A DNA stretch of 64,000 bases from Prevotella communis (GTDB taxonomy: Bacteria; Bacteroidota; Bacteroidia; Bacteroidales; Bacteroidaceae), in the NCBI RefSeq assembly GCF_022024175.1, contig NZ_CP091794.1:3038001-3102000 (forward strand), given 5' to 3'. Below are positions 43,792 through 52,405 of this stretch, one piece after another (the stretch's first letter is position 1; every line of letters begins with the position of its first letter). The notes below the pieces were generated by a model. The model saw nothing but the letters and a program-made list of their open reading frames with translations. It was not told the DNA's origin and did no database searches. A program made the position numbers and the translations under genes.

Positions 43792-45459
43792 ATGATTGAA
43801 AGATTCCTGAAGCAGACGAGCTTCACCTCAGTGGAGGATTACAACAAGAACTTGGAGTTCATCATCCCCGAGCACTTCAACTTTGCTTACGACGTGATGG
43901 ACGCATGGGCCGAAGAAGCGCCCGAGAAACTGGCACTGCTCTGGACTAACGACCAGGGCGAGGAGATACGTGCCACCTATAAACAGTTGAAAGAGCAGAG
44001 CGACCAGGCTGCAGCCTATCTGCAGTCGCTCGGCATTGGCAAGGGCGATCCCGTGATGCTGATCCTGAAGCGTCGCTACGAGTGGTGGATTGTGATGCTG
44101 GCCCTTTGTAAGATTGGTGCCATCGTGATTCCTGCCACCCACATGCTCACCAAGCATGATATTGTCTATCGTAACACACGTGCCTCTATCAAGGCCATTA
44201 TCTGCGTGGACGACCCCTACGTGACCGGACAGATCCAGCTGGCCATGAACGAGAGTCCCTCAGTGAAGCAGTATATCGCCATTACAGACCACGGAAAACC
44301 CATTCCAGAAGGTTTCCGCGACTATCAGTCGGAAGTGGTAAAGGCGCCTAAGTTTGAGCGTCCAGCCTTCGTCAACAACAACGAGGACACAATGATCATG
44401 TACTTCACCAGCGGTACTAGTGGCGAACCTAAGATGGTGGCACACGACTACCTCTATGCCATGGGACACCTGACCACGGGTGTATTCTGGCACAACCTGC
44501 ACGAAGGGTCCCTGCACCTGACGGTGGCAGACACAGGTTGGGGTAAGGCCGTATGGGGTAAGTTCTACGGACAGTGGTTTGCCGGTGCTACGGTATTCGT
44601 GTTCGACCACGAGAAGTTCAATGCCGACACACTGTTGCGCCAGATGGAGAAATACAAGGTGACCAGTTTCTGTGCACCTCCCACCATCTACCGTTTCATG
44701 ATCCGTGAAGACCTGTCGAAATACGACCTCAGCTCACTGCAATACTGCTGCACGGCCGGCGAGGCACTGAACCCCGCCGTCTATGAGAAGTTCTACGAGA
44801 AGACCGGCATCCGCATGATGGAAGGCTTCGGTCAGACCGAGACAACCATGACGCTGGGCACCTTCCCCTGGATGACGCCCAAGCCCGGCTCAATGGGTAT
44901 TCCCAATGCCCAGTACGACATCGACTTGCTGCGTGCCGACGGTACGCCTTGCGAAGATGGTGAGAAGGGCGAGATTGTGGTGCGCGTAGGCGACAAGAAG
45001 CCTGTAGGCCTGTTCAAGGGTTACTACCGCGATGAAGAGAAGACCCGCGAGGCTTGGCACGACGGCATCTACCATACAGGCGATATGGCCTGGCGCGATG
45101 AGGACGGCTACTACTGGTTTGAGGGACGTATTGACGACGTCATCAAGTCATCAGGCTATCGTATCGGTCCGTTCGAGGTAGAGAGCGCCCTGATGACCCA
45201 CCCCGCTGTTGTGGAATGTGCTATCACCGGCGTGCCTGATGATGTGCGCGGTATGGTAGTGAAAGCTACGGTAGTACTGGGCAAAGAGTGGAAAGACAAG
45301 GCTGGCGATGACCTGATTAAGGAACTGCAACAGCACGTCAAGAAAGAGACAGCCCCCTACAAATACCCACGTATCATCGAGTTCGTGGATGAGCTGCCGA
45401 AGACTATCAGCGGTAAGATACGCCGCGTGGAGATTCGCCAGAAGGATGCCTCGAAATAA
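43792..45459 (+). CDS. AMP-forming acyl-CoA synthetase
   Basis: 555 aa member of the acetyl/medium-chain acyl-CoA ligase superfamily. The ATP loop YFTSGTSGEPKM, the adenylate motif EGFGQTETT, YHTGDMAWRDEDGYYWFEGRIDD and the catalytic lysine in TISGKIRR are all present, so it should be active. Similar proteins in Bacteroidota are called acetyl-CoA synthetase or medium-chain ligase; I cannot decide the acid. It follows the XRE-cupin regulator and converges on the AEC transporter with three bases between stop codons. Confidence 0.88.
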   Translation: MIERFLKQTSFTSVEDYNKNLEFIIPEHFNFAYDVMDAWAEEAPEKLALLWTNDQGEEIRATYKQLKEQSDQAAAYLQSLGIGKGDPVMLILKRRYEWWIVMLALCKIGAIVIPATHMLTKHDIVYRNTRASIKAIICVDDPYVTGQIQLAMNESPSVKQYIAITDHGKPIPEGFRDYQSEVVKAPKFERPAFVNNNEDTMIMYFTSGTSGEPKMVAHDYLYAMGHLTTGVFWHNLHEGSLHLTVADTGWGKAVWGKFYGQWFAGATVFVFDHEKFNADTLLRQMEKYKVTSFCAPPTIYRFMIREDLSKYDLSSLQYCCTAGEALNPAVYEKFYEKTGIRMMEGFGQTETTMTLGTFPWMTPKPGSMGIPNAQYDIDLLRADGTPCEDGEKGEIVVRVGDKKPVGLFKGYYRDEEKTREAWHDGIYHTGDMAWRDEDGYYWFEGRIDDVIKSSGYRIGPFEVESALMTHPAVVECAITGVPDDVRGMVVKATVVLGKEWKDKAGDDLIKELQQHVKKETAPYKYPRIIEFVDELPKTISGKIRRVEIRQKDASK

Positions 45460-45462
45460 GCT

Positions 45463-46371
45463 TTAGAAGAGAATTACCAGCAATGGTATCGTAAGCATTG
45501 ATAGCAGGGTTGTGATAAACGTCAACTCTGCTATTAATGTAGTATCACGTCCGTACTTCAGACAGAGAATCGTGCCATAGGTGGCCACCGGCATTGCAAT
45601 CACCACGGTATTGATATTGGCCACAAAAGGATCGAAGCCAAGGCCACGGCACAGGAAATGCACACCCAGAGGCAATACCGCCAGGCGGAGGAGCGTGGTG
45701 GCATACACAACAGGCGTACCCAACAAGGCACGAAGGGGCAGCTGCGACATAGACGAACCAATAATCAGCAGGGCAGCAGGTACGGTGATATTACCTATCA
45801 TTGTCAGGGGCTGACTGACATAGCCGGGGATGTTGTCGATGCCCAGGGCCACAATCAGCATAGACAGGTAGGCCGACAACATCGGCGTGCTGTATAGAAC
45901 CTTCTTATTGAACCGTTCACGGTCGGAGCCCTCACCACCGGTAATCATCATGGTACCAATGGTAAAGACGGCAAACGTATTGACCACATTCAGCACGGCA
46001 GCATAGAAAACGGCCTGATGTCCGAAGATAGAAGCCACCACAGGGTAGCCCATGAAGCCTACATTGCCAAACACCATGGCAAAAGAAAGGATGCCACGAT
46101 GCTCAATGCGCTTGGTCAGCAGACGGGAGAAGCCCCATGCCAGGGCAGTCAGCACCACATAGGTCAGGACACTGATACCCAGCAACGGCAGGATATACTG
46201 ACGGTCGGGCAAATCGCCTGTCATAGACGAAGAAAGAATCAATGCCGGACACGTCCAGTTAATGACCAGACTGGATAACTTACGGTCGAAATCGCCTCCC
46301 ATATATCTCAGTTTGCCTGCCGCGTAACCTACCACGACTATGACAAAAAGGGTTATCATAACTTCAAACAT
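45463..46371 (-). CDS. AEC family transporter
   Basis: 302 aa integral membrane protein with about eight to ten helices in two halves, each with the family pattern (GYAAGKLRYMGGDFDRKLSSLVINWTCP in two pieces, AMVFGNVGFMGYPV, IGSSMSQLPLRALLG). Members of the auxin efflux carrier family move organic acids or similar anions out of or into the cell; substrate unknown. Transcribed divergently from proB through a mirrored promoter pair. Confidence 0.85.
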   Translation of the reverse strand: MFEVMITLFVIVVVGYAAGKLRYMGGDFDRKLSSLVINWTCPALILSSSMTGDLPDRQYILPLLGISVLTYVVLTALAWGFSRLLTKRIEHRGILSFAMVFGNVGFMGYPVVASIFGHQAVFYAAVLNVVNTFAVFTIGTMMITGGEGSDRERFNKKVLYSTPMLSAYLSMLIVALGIDNIPGYVSQPLTMIGNITVPAALLIIGSSMSQLPLRALLGTPVVYATTLLRLAVLPLGVHFLCRGLGFDPFVANINTVVIAMPVATYGTILCLKYGRDTTLIAELTFITTLLSMLTIPLLVILF

Positions 46372-46414
46372 ATTATAAAAGTGGTACTTTCTTAATCTTT
46401 TTCTTAATGAGGGT

Positions 46415-46445
46415 GCAAAATTAAAAATAAAAATTGTAATTTTGC
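46415..46445. promoter_or_regulatory. Mirrored divergent -7 boxes for the AEC transporter and proB
   Basis: GCAAAATTA (46415-46423) and TAATTTTGC (46437-46445) are exact reverse complements 13 bases apart. Each half is a TAATTTTG -7 box: the minus one for the transporter, the plus one for proB. The two promoters overlap and may exclude each other. Confidence 0.6.
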
Positions 46446-46482
46446 AGCAGATTGTTATTTTTTATCGATAAAAGGATACACA

Positions 46483-47253
46483 ATGAAGAGAAGAATAGTC
46501 ATTAAGGTCGGTTCCAACGCGTTGACACGCCCTGACGGCCGACTAGACGTCACACGTATGTCGGCACTCGTCGACCAGATTGCGTGGCTGCGCACCAAAG
46601 GGTGCGAAGTCATCCTGGTATCATCAGGTGCCGTGGCTTGCGGACGTCGCGAACTGGATATAGAACATGAGCTCGACTCCGTAGAACAGCGTCAGTTATT
46701 CTCAGCCATGGGACAAGCCAAACTCATCGGCCTCTACTACGATCTCTTCCGCGAGTATCATATCCATGTAGGTCAGGTGCTCACCATGAAGGAGAACTTC
46801 CAGCCTGGCGAACAGTACCAGAACCAGCAGGCTTGTATGCGTGTGATGCTCGAGAATGGCGTCCTCCCCATCGTCAATGAAAACGACACCGTATCCGTAA
46901 CGGAGCTGATGTTCACCGATAACGATGAACTGTCAGGTCTTATCGCGCAGATGATGCAGGCCGACACGCTCATCCTGCTGTCGAATATCGATGGTATCTA
47001 TACTGGCAATCCCGCCGACCCACAGTCGCAGCTCATCAAGGAGGTAGCGCCCGGCACAGACCTCTCACAGTATATCCAGACCGAGAAGAGTTCTGCCGGC
47101 CGTGGCGGCATGCAGTCGAAATATGCCACTGCCTCTAAGATCCAGGCTTCAGGCATCCGCGTCATCATTGCCAACGGCAAGCGTGAGAACATCCTGGTTG
47201 ACCTGATGGAACAGCCCAACACCACACCACATACTATTTTCAAGACATGCTAA
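46483..47253 (+). CDS. proB: Glutamate 5-kinase
   Basis: 256 aa kinase, first step of proline synthesis. [34 protein letters not shown] and [22 protein letters not shown] define the amino-acid kinase fold. The C-terminal PUA domain of the E. coli enzyme (about 110 residues) is missing; the chain ends shortly after [15 protein letters not shown]. The stop overlaps the proA start (ATGCTAA), so translation is coupled to proA. Confidence 0.94.
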   Translation: MKRRIVIKVGSNALTRPDGRLDVTRMSALVDQIAWLRTKGCEVILVSSGAVACGRRELDIEHELDSVEQRQLFSAMGQAKLIGLYYDLFREYHIHVGQVLTMKENFQPGEQYQNQQACMRVMLENGVLPIVNENDTVSVTELMFTDNDELSGLIAQMMQADTLILLSNIDGIYTGNPADPQSQLIKEVAPGTDLSQYIQTEKSSAGRGGMQSKYATASKIQASGIRVIIANGKRENILVDLMEQPNTTPHTIFKTC

Positions 47254-48503
47254 AGGATATTTTTGAACGTACCAAGCGCGCCAGCAAAACGCTGGCCTTA
47301 CTCAGCGATGAGCAGCGCAACGAAATATTACTGGCTGTGGCTGATGCCATTATCGCCCAGAAAGAGAGAATCCTGAAAGCCAACGCTGAGGATCTGGCTA
47401 AGATGGAGAAGAGCAACCCGCTGTATGACCGTCTGCAGTTGACCGACAGCCGACTGAAAGGTATTGCAGGGGATATGCGCAACGTAGCCACCCTGCCCTC
47501 ACCTCTCGGCCATGTCACCAAACAGAAGACACTGCCCAACGGACTGCGTCTCTGCAGGGTAAGCGTGCCTTTCGGTGTGATAGGCATGATCTACGAGGCC
47601 CGCCCCAATGTAACGTTCGACGTCTTCTCACTCTGTTTCAAGAGTGGAAACGCCTGCGTACTGAAAGGCGGCAAGGATGCCGACTGCTCTAACCGTGAAG
47701 AGGTGGCACTGATTCATGAGGTGCTGGAGAAATACGGCGTATCAACAGATGTGGTAGCCTTGCTACCCGCTACGCACGAAGCCACCGGCGAGATGCTCAA
47801 TGCTGTGGGCTATATCGACCTCTGCATTCCCCGTGGTGGCAGAAAACTCATCGACTTCGTACGCGACACGGCCCGTGTGCCTGTTATCGAGACCGGTGCC
47901 GGCGTGGTAAACACCTACTTCGACAAGGATGGCGACCTGGAGAAAGGCAAGGCTATCGTCAATAATGCCAAGACACGTCGTGTCAGCGTATGTAATGCGC
48001 TGGACTGTCTACTGGTGCATGAGAGCCGCCTCAGCGACCTGCCAGCCATCGTCGAGCCACTGTGGGAAAAGAACGTTATCATCTATGCCGACGACAAAGC
48101 TTTTGCAGCGGTAGCAAACTCTGCACTCTACACTCTGCACTCTACACTCTTACAGCATGCAACATCAGAAAGTTTCGGCACTGAGTTTATGGATTATAAG
48201 ATGGCGATCCGCACCGTTGCCTCACTGGAAGAGGCACTCGCTCATATCGACCAGTACGGTAGTGGACACAGCGAAAGCATCGTGACAGAGAACGAGGCCA
48301 CAGCCCGCCAGTTCCAGCAGATGGTAGATGCCGCCTGCGTCTATTGGAATGCCCCTACATCATTCACCGATGGCGCACAGTTCGGCCTGGGTGCCGAGAT
48401 AGGTATCTCTACGCAGAAACTAGGTCCTCGCGGTCCTATGGCACTGGAAGAGATATGCACCTACAAATGGCTGATTGAAGGCGAAGGACAGACGAGACCG
48501 TAA
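47247..48503 (+). CDS. proA: Gamma-glutamyl phosphate reductase
   Basis: 418 aa NADPH-dependent reductase, second step of proline synthesis. [33 protein letters not shown] and the catalytic cysteine in [13 protein letters not shown] are present; [16 protein letters not shown] continues normally. Between them residues about 288-302 ([15 protein letters not shown]) are encoded by a 44-base repeat block that starts GCGGTAGCAAA, like the intergenic repeats. The frame stays open on both sides, so the enzyme is probably active. Confidence 0.93.
   Translation: MLKDIFERTKRASKTLALLSDEQRNEILLAVADAIIAQKERILKANAEDLAKMEKSNPLYDRLQLTDSRLKGIAGDMRNVATLPSPLGHVTKQKTLPNGLRLCRVSVPFGVIGMIYEARPNVTFDVFSLCFKSGNACVLKGGKDADCSNREEVALIHEVLEKYGVSTDVVALLPATHEATGEMLNAVGYIDLCIPRGGRKLIDFVRDTARVPVIETGAGVVNTYFDKDGDLEKGKAIVNNAKTRRVSVCNALDCLLVHESRLSDLPAIVEPLWEKNVIIYADDKAFAAVANSALYTLHSTLLQHATSESFGTEFMDYKMAIRTVASLEEALAHIDQYGSGHSESIVTENEATARQFQQMVDAACVYWNAPTSFTDGAQFGLGAEIGISTQKLGPRGPMALEEICTYKWLIEGEGQTRP
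48108..48151 (+). repeat. GCGGTAGCAAA repeat inserted in frame in proA
   Basis: GCGGTAGCAAA followed by two exact tandem copies of CTCTGCACTCTACA (48119-48132, 48133-48146) and a partial third. It shares its first 11 bases with copies at 52308 and 62690. Confidence 0.75.
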
Positions 48504-48540
48504 TTAAGAATTGAAAATTGAGAATTGATAATTGAGAATT
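48504..48540 (+). repeat. AATTGA-type repeat between proA and argF'
   Basis: Five AATTGA(A/G)(A/-) units in 37 bases, starting at the base after the proA stop and ending at the argF' ATG. No ribosome-binding site is visible. Confidence 0.65.
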
Positions 48541-49506
48541 ATGAAGAGCTTTATAAATGTACAAGACCTGGGCCCATTGGACAAGGCAATGGCTGAGGCA
48601 TTTGAAATCAAGAACGACCGTTACAAGTATCAGCATCTGGGCAAGAACAAGACGCTCATGATGATATTCTTTAATAACTCGCTGCGCACCCGCCTGTCCA
48701 CACAGAAGGCAGCTATGAACCTGGGCATGAATGTCATTGTGCTCGACGTGAATGCCGGTGCATGGAAGTTGGAGACAGAGCGTGGCGTCATCATGGATGG
48801 TGATAAGAGTGAGCACCTGTTGGAGGCTATCCCCGTGATGGGTTGCTACTGTGACCTGATTGGCGTACGTTCATTTGCAGGTCTCACCGACCGCGAGTAC
48901 GACTATGCCGAAACGGTGCTTCATCAGTTCATCAAGTACTCTGGCAAGCCCGTCTTTGCTATGGAGACAGCCACCGTACATCCCCTGCAGGCCTTTGCAG
49001 ACCTGATTACCATTGAGGAGCACAAAACGGTAGAACGCCCCAAAGTAGTTCTCACCTGGGCGCCTCATTGCCGCGCGCTGCCACAGGCTGTGCCCAACAG
49101 CTTTGCAGAATGGATGAATGCTGCCGAGGATGTAGACCTCGTTATCACGCATCCAAAGGGCTATGAACTCGACCCGAAGTTTGTGGGTAATGCGTGTGTG
49201 GAGTACGACCAGAAGAAAGCCTTCGAGGGTGCCGACTTCATCTACGCCAAGAACTGGTCGAACCCCGGCGTCACCAATCCTGCCGACTATGGTAAGATAA
49301 CCTGCGAGGACCGCTCGTGGACGGTAGACACCGAACACATGTCGTGGACCAACAACGGCAAGTTCATGCACTGTCTGCCCGTACGCCGCAACCTCATCGT
49401 GACCGACGACGTCATCGAGTCAAAGAACTCGTTGGTTATCCCCGAGGCTGCCAACCGCGAGATTTCGTGCTCGGTAGTACTGAAACGAATGCTGGAGGCA
49501 CTTTAA
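48541..49506 (+). CDS. argF': N-succinyl-L-ornithine carbamoyltransferase
   Basis: 321 aa transcarbamylase. SLRTR (47-51) binds carbamoyl phosphate and MHCLPVRRN is the second signature. The whole chain, as I recall it, follows the Bacteroides fragilis enzyme that uses N-succinylornithine (LETERGVIMDGDK, ITHPKGYELDPKFVGNA). At residue 90, the position that decides between acetyl (Glu) and succinyl (Pro in B. fragilis) substrates, this protein has serine (MDGDKS). Serine there is compatible with succinyl use. Start ATG follows the repeat directly. Confidence 0.92.
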   Translation: MKSFINVQDLGPLDKAMAEAFEIKNDRYKYQHLGKNKTLMMIFFNNSLRTRLSTQKAAMNLGMNVIVLDVNAGAWKLETERGVIMDGDKSEHLLEAIPVMGCYCDLIGVRSFAGLTDREYDYAETVLHQFIKYSGKPVFAMETATVHPLQAFADLITIEEHKTVERPKVVLTWAPHCRALPQAVPNSFAEWMNAAEDVDLVITHPKGYELDPKFVGNACVEYDQKKAFEGADFIYAKNWSNPGVTNPADYGKITCEDRSWTVDTEHMSWTNNGKFMHCLPVRRNLIVTDDVIESKNSLVIPEAANREISCSVVLKRMLEAL

Positions 49507-49528
49507 AATTGACAAACAATCATTGATT

Positions 49529-50581
49529 ATGGATATTCTTCCCCTCTGGGCGTGGCTTCTGTTCTACGTCTTAGTATTTATCATGCTGATTGCCGACCTG
49601 AAGATGTTCGGCAAGAAAGGCGAACACGAGGTAAGCATCAAGGAGGCCCTGAAGATGACTTTCGTCTGGATAGGCGTGTCATTGGTCTTCTGTGCAGGCA
49701 TCTACTTCCTCTATCCCGTAGAACCTCACGAGAAAGCAATGGAATTTCTGGCAGGTTATCTGATAGAGAAATCACTGTCGATGGATAATCTCTTTGTATT
49801 CCTGATGCTGTTCTCTTTCTTTGGCGTTGAGAGGAAATACCAGCATGAAGTGCTCTTCTGGGGTATCTTTGGAGCCTTGGTACTGCGCAGCATCTTCATC
49901 TTTGCCGGCGCTGCGATGGTAGAACAGTTTGAATGGGTACTGGGTCTCTTCGGTCTGTTCCTGCTCTATACAGGTGGTAAGATGTTCAGCCATAACGACG
50001 AACAGCAGAGCGACCCATCGCAGAACATCATCGTACGACTGTTTAAGAAATTCTTCCCTGTCACCGATCAGATGCACGGCGAGAAATTCTTTATCAAGGA
50101 AAAAGTAAAAGTGAATAGTGAAAGGCAACGGGTAGGCGACGGAACGTCGGGAATAAAATTTGCTACCGCCACAAAAGCAACACCTCTATTCATCACTTTA
50201 TTGGTTATTGAGACCACCGACGTAGCATTTGCCGTAGACTCCATTCCTGCCGTATTCTCCGTGAGTCGCGATCCTTTCATCGTGCTCACCTCCAATATCT
50301 TTGCTATCCTCGGTTTGCGTGCACTCTATTTCGCACTGGCCGCCGTAGCCAAGTATTTCACTTACCTGAAGTATGGACTGGGCATCATCCTCATCTTCGT
50401 AGGCATCAAAATGCTGCTGGCGATGAACGAATATATCAACGCAGGAGCAGCATGGCTGGGCTATGATCTGAACATGCCTCACATTGAGATTCCTACGGTA
50501 TGGTCGCTGGCCTTTATCTTCGGAACCCTGACGCTGTCAATGGGATTGTCATACCTTATATCAAAACCAAATAAGAACTAA
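49529..50581 (+). CDS. TerC family membrane protein
   Basis: 350 aa, seven to nine membrane helices. ADLKMFGKKGEHEVSIKEAL, SLSMDNLFVFLMLFSFFGV and IETTDVAFAVDSIPAVF carry the conserved acidic residues in membrane segments that define the TerC/Alx group, linked to metal ion efflux (manganese or calcium) and tellurium resistance names. The cytoplasmic loop contains a 23-24 residue insert (KVKVNSERQRVGDGTSGIKF) made of dispersed-repeat DNA. The ATG at 49529 is preferred to a TTG two codons upstream. Confidence 0.9.
   Translation: MDILPLWAWLLFYVLVFIMLIADLKMFGKKGEHEVSIKEALKMTFVWIGVSLVFCAGIYFLYPVEPHEKAMEFLAGYLIEKSLSMDNLFVFLMLFSFFGVERKYQHEVLFWGIFGALVLRSIFIFAGAAMVEQFEWVLGLFGLFLLYTGGKMFSHNDEQQSDPSQNIIVRLFKKFFPVTDQMHGEKFFIKEKVKVNSERQRVGDGTSGIKFATATKATPLFITLLVIETTDVAFAVDSIPAVFSVSRDPFIVLTSNIFAILGLRALYFALAAVAKYFTYLKYGLGIILIFVGIKMLLAMNEYINAGAAWLGYDLNMPHIEIPTVWSLAFIFGTLTLSMGLSYLISKPNKN
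50099..50169 (+). repeat. Dispersed repeat inserted in frame in the TerC gene
   Basis: GAAAAAGTAAAAGTGAATAG at the left and AAATTTGCTACCGC at the right are the two ends of the intergenic repeat family; the middle is a private 25-base stretch. About 24 codons are added without breaking the frame. Confidence 0.8.
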
Positions 50582-50590
50582 TTAAAAAAA

Positions 50591-51616
50591 ATGGTTTCAT
50601 TTGAATGTGACTATGATAACGGGGCGCATCCTTTAGTACTGGAAGCCCTTGTAAAACACAACAATGCACGTCCTACGCCCTACGGCTTCGACGAATTCTC
50701 TGAGCGAGCCAAGCGTCGTATCCGCCAGGCTTGCGGACTACCCGATGCGCAGATATTCTTCCTCACAGGAGGTACGCAGACCAATGCCACTACAATCGAC
50801 TCTATGCTCTATCAGTATGAGGGCGTCATCTGTGTGGGCACAGGACATATCAACGTACACGAGGCGGGTGCTGTAGAGTTTACGGAACATAAGATTATCA
50901 CCCTTCCTGACAACCACGGTAAGATGGAAGCCCGTGTGCTGAAGAAATACCTCGACGACTTCATGGCCGACGGTAACAGGAATCATGCCGTGCATCCCGG
51001 ACTGGTATACATCACCTTCCCCACAGAACTAGGAACACTCTATACGGCGCGTGAGTTGGACGACATCTATCAGGTTTGTCGCAACTTTGACATACCTCTT
51101 TATATAGATGGTGCCCGTCTTGGCTACGGACTGATGGCTGAGGGATGCGATATCACCCTGCCCTATCTGGCTCGTCATTGCGACGTGTTTTACATCGGTG
51201 GCACAAAGATTGGTGCCCTCTGTGGCGAGGCTGTGGTATTCACACATGGTAATGCCCACAAGCACTTTTTCTCTATCCAGAAGCAACACGGTGCCGTGAT
51301 TGCCAAAGGTGCACTGATAGGCCTGCAGTTTGAAGCGCTGTTTACTGATAATCTCTATTTCCAACTGGCCCGTCATGCCATAGAGAAAGCCATGCAGATG
51401 AAACAGATGTTTCAGGAGCACGGCTATGAGTTCTACCTTGACTCGCCAACCAACCAGCAGTTTGTGATTCTGCCCAACGAGAAGATACAACGTCTGGAGA
51501 AATATGTACAGTTTACCCACTGGGGCCCATACGACAATCATCATACCATCTGTCGCTTCGTTACCAGTTGGGCTACAACCGACGAAGATATGAATACATT
51601 AAGAGACTGCCTGTAA
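50591..51616 (+). CDS. Threonine aldolase-like PLP enzyme
   Basis: 341 aa fold-type I PLP enzyme of the low-specificity L-threonine aldolase / beta-eliminating lyase group. The N terminus FECDYDNGAHPLVLEAL, FLTGGTQTNATT, the PLP aspartate in YIDGARLGYGL and the Schiff-base lysine K206 in YIGGTKIGALCGE are present. It would cleave threonine or related beta-hydroxy amino acids to glycine and an aldehyde. It follows terC by nine bases, so it may share its transcript. Its stop codon lies in the loop of the terminator. Confidence 0.87.
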   Translation: MVSFECDYDNGAHPLVLEALVKHNNARPTPYGFDEFSERAKRRIRQACGLPDAQIFFLTGGTQTNATTIDSMLYQYEGVICVGTGHINVHEAGAVEFTEHKIITLPDNHGKMEARVLKKYLDDFMADGNRNHAVHPGLVYITFPTELGTLYTARELDDIYQVCRNFDIPLYIDGARLGYGLMAEGCDITLPYLARHCDVFYIGGTKIGALCGEAVVFTHGNAHKHFFSIQKQHGAVIAKGALIGLQFEALFTDNLYFQLARHAIEKAMQMKQMFQEHGYEFYLDSPTNQQFVILPNEKIQRLEKYVQFTHWGPYDNHHTICRFVTSWATTDEDMNTLRDCL

Positions 51617-51632
51617 AAGCAGTCTCTTTTAT
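51601..51632 (+). terminator. Terminator overlapping the aldolase stop codon
   Basis: AAGAGACTGC (51601-51610) pairs perfectly with GCAGTCTCTT (51619-51628), then TTATTTTT. The TAA stop (51614-51616) is in the loop. Confidence 0.9.
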
Positions 51633-51638
51633 TTTTCC

Positions 51639-52304
51639 TTATATCTTGATGCGCTTCTCAACCAGTCCGTTGTAGGTATTGACATCCAACCAGACAGAGT
51701 CAACACCAAACGATTGCAATGGTACGCTGACATAGATACGCTGTGAATAATATTCGGGCATTCCTGCCTGATCATGATAAAGCGTCAGATGAAGCGTCTT
51801 GGTACCATCAGTATTCTGATAGAGTGAATCACGGCGAAAGCCAATCTTATGCACAGCCTCCTCATCCTCTGTATAGCCTTGCATCAGATAGAGCGACAGA
51901 TTCAGGTATTGTTTCGACTTTCCCACCCAGGCACTCTCAAAGCGTACCGGGTCGGTCTTCATGTCCTTCATCTGATGGGGCGAGACAACAAGCACCCTGT
52001 TCAGTCCTTTCACCTCAGCTTTATCGCCATCCTTGACATAATAGAAAATGGCACGATAAACCGTATCGGCTTTGGGCATCAGGTTTGATGAGAAAGGATT
52101 AGTCACAGAGAACTGCACACCATCATCGGTCACAAAACGCGTAACCTTCTTGTCAGAGGCCGTAAAGCCATCACCCATCTCCGCTACCATAGCCGACAGT
52201 TCACCCTCACCCTTCTCGTAGACATCCTGGGTACAGGAAGAGTTGAGAATGGAGAGCTGGGAACTGAGAAGTATGACCAGAAACTGATGAAAGACCTTCC
52301 TCAT
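51639..52304 (-). CDS. NigD-like lipoprotein
   Basis: 221 aa. The signal peptide ends in the lipobox-like NSSC (C24), so a lipid-anchored periplasmic or surface protein is likely. The mature part has two beta domains: one with VQFSVTNPFSSN and GLNRVLVVSP, then FESAWVGKSKQYLNLSLYLMQG and LHLTLYHDQAGMPEYYSQRIYVSVPL, resembling the NigD-like N- and C-terminal domains. Function unknown. The signal peptide region SSQLSILNSS is encoded by repeat DNA of the kind found in bglX, an unusual origin for a targeting signal. Confidence 0.6.
   Translation of the reverse strand: MRKVFHQFLVILLSSQLSILNSSCTQDVYEKGEGELSAMVAEMGDGFTASDKKVTRFVTDDGVQFSVTNPFSSNLMPKADTVYRAIFYYVKDGDKAEVKGLNRVLVVSPHQMKDMKTDPVRFESAWVGKSKQYLNLSLYLMQGYTEDEEAVHKIGFRRDSLYQNTDGTKTLHLTLYHDQAGMPEYYSQRIYVSVPLQSFGVDSVWLDVNTYNGLVEKRIKI
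52239..52270 (-). repeat. Heptamer-type repeat in a lipoprotein signal peptide
   Basis: Plus strand reads GAAGAGTTGAGAATGGAGAG then CTGGGAACTGAGAA, four degenerate (A/G)(A/C)TGAGAA units. Encoded peptide SSQLSILNSS shares SQLSI with the bglX insert, in the same reading frame of the repeat. Confidence 0.5.
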
Positions 52305-52307
52305 TGT

Positions 52308-52405
52308 GCGGTAGCAAATTATTCACTTTTCACTATTCACTTTACCTTATTCACTTTTCACTATTCACTTTACCTTATTTACTTTTCACTATTCACTTTA
52401 CCCTT
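52308..52405 (-). repeat. GCGGTAGCAAATT repeat with three tandem 28-bp units
   Basis: GCGGTAGCAAATT (52308-52320), then units at 52321-52348, 52349-52376 (identical) and 52377-52405 (one base longer, one change), each ATTCACTTTTCACTATTCAC plus TTTACCTT. It fills the gap between the acyltransferase and lipoprotein genes and runs into the acyltransferase 3' end. Confidence 0.9.

Noticed and set aside
52321..52405. Three evenly repeated 28-bp units that resemble a small CRISPR array
   Set aside because: The units abut without spacers, so this is a tandem repeat; there are no cas genes in the window.
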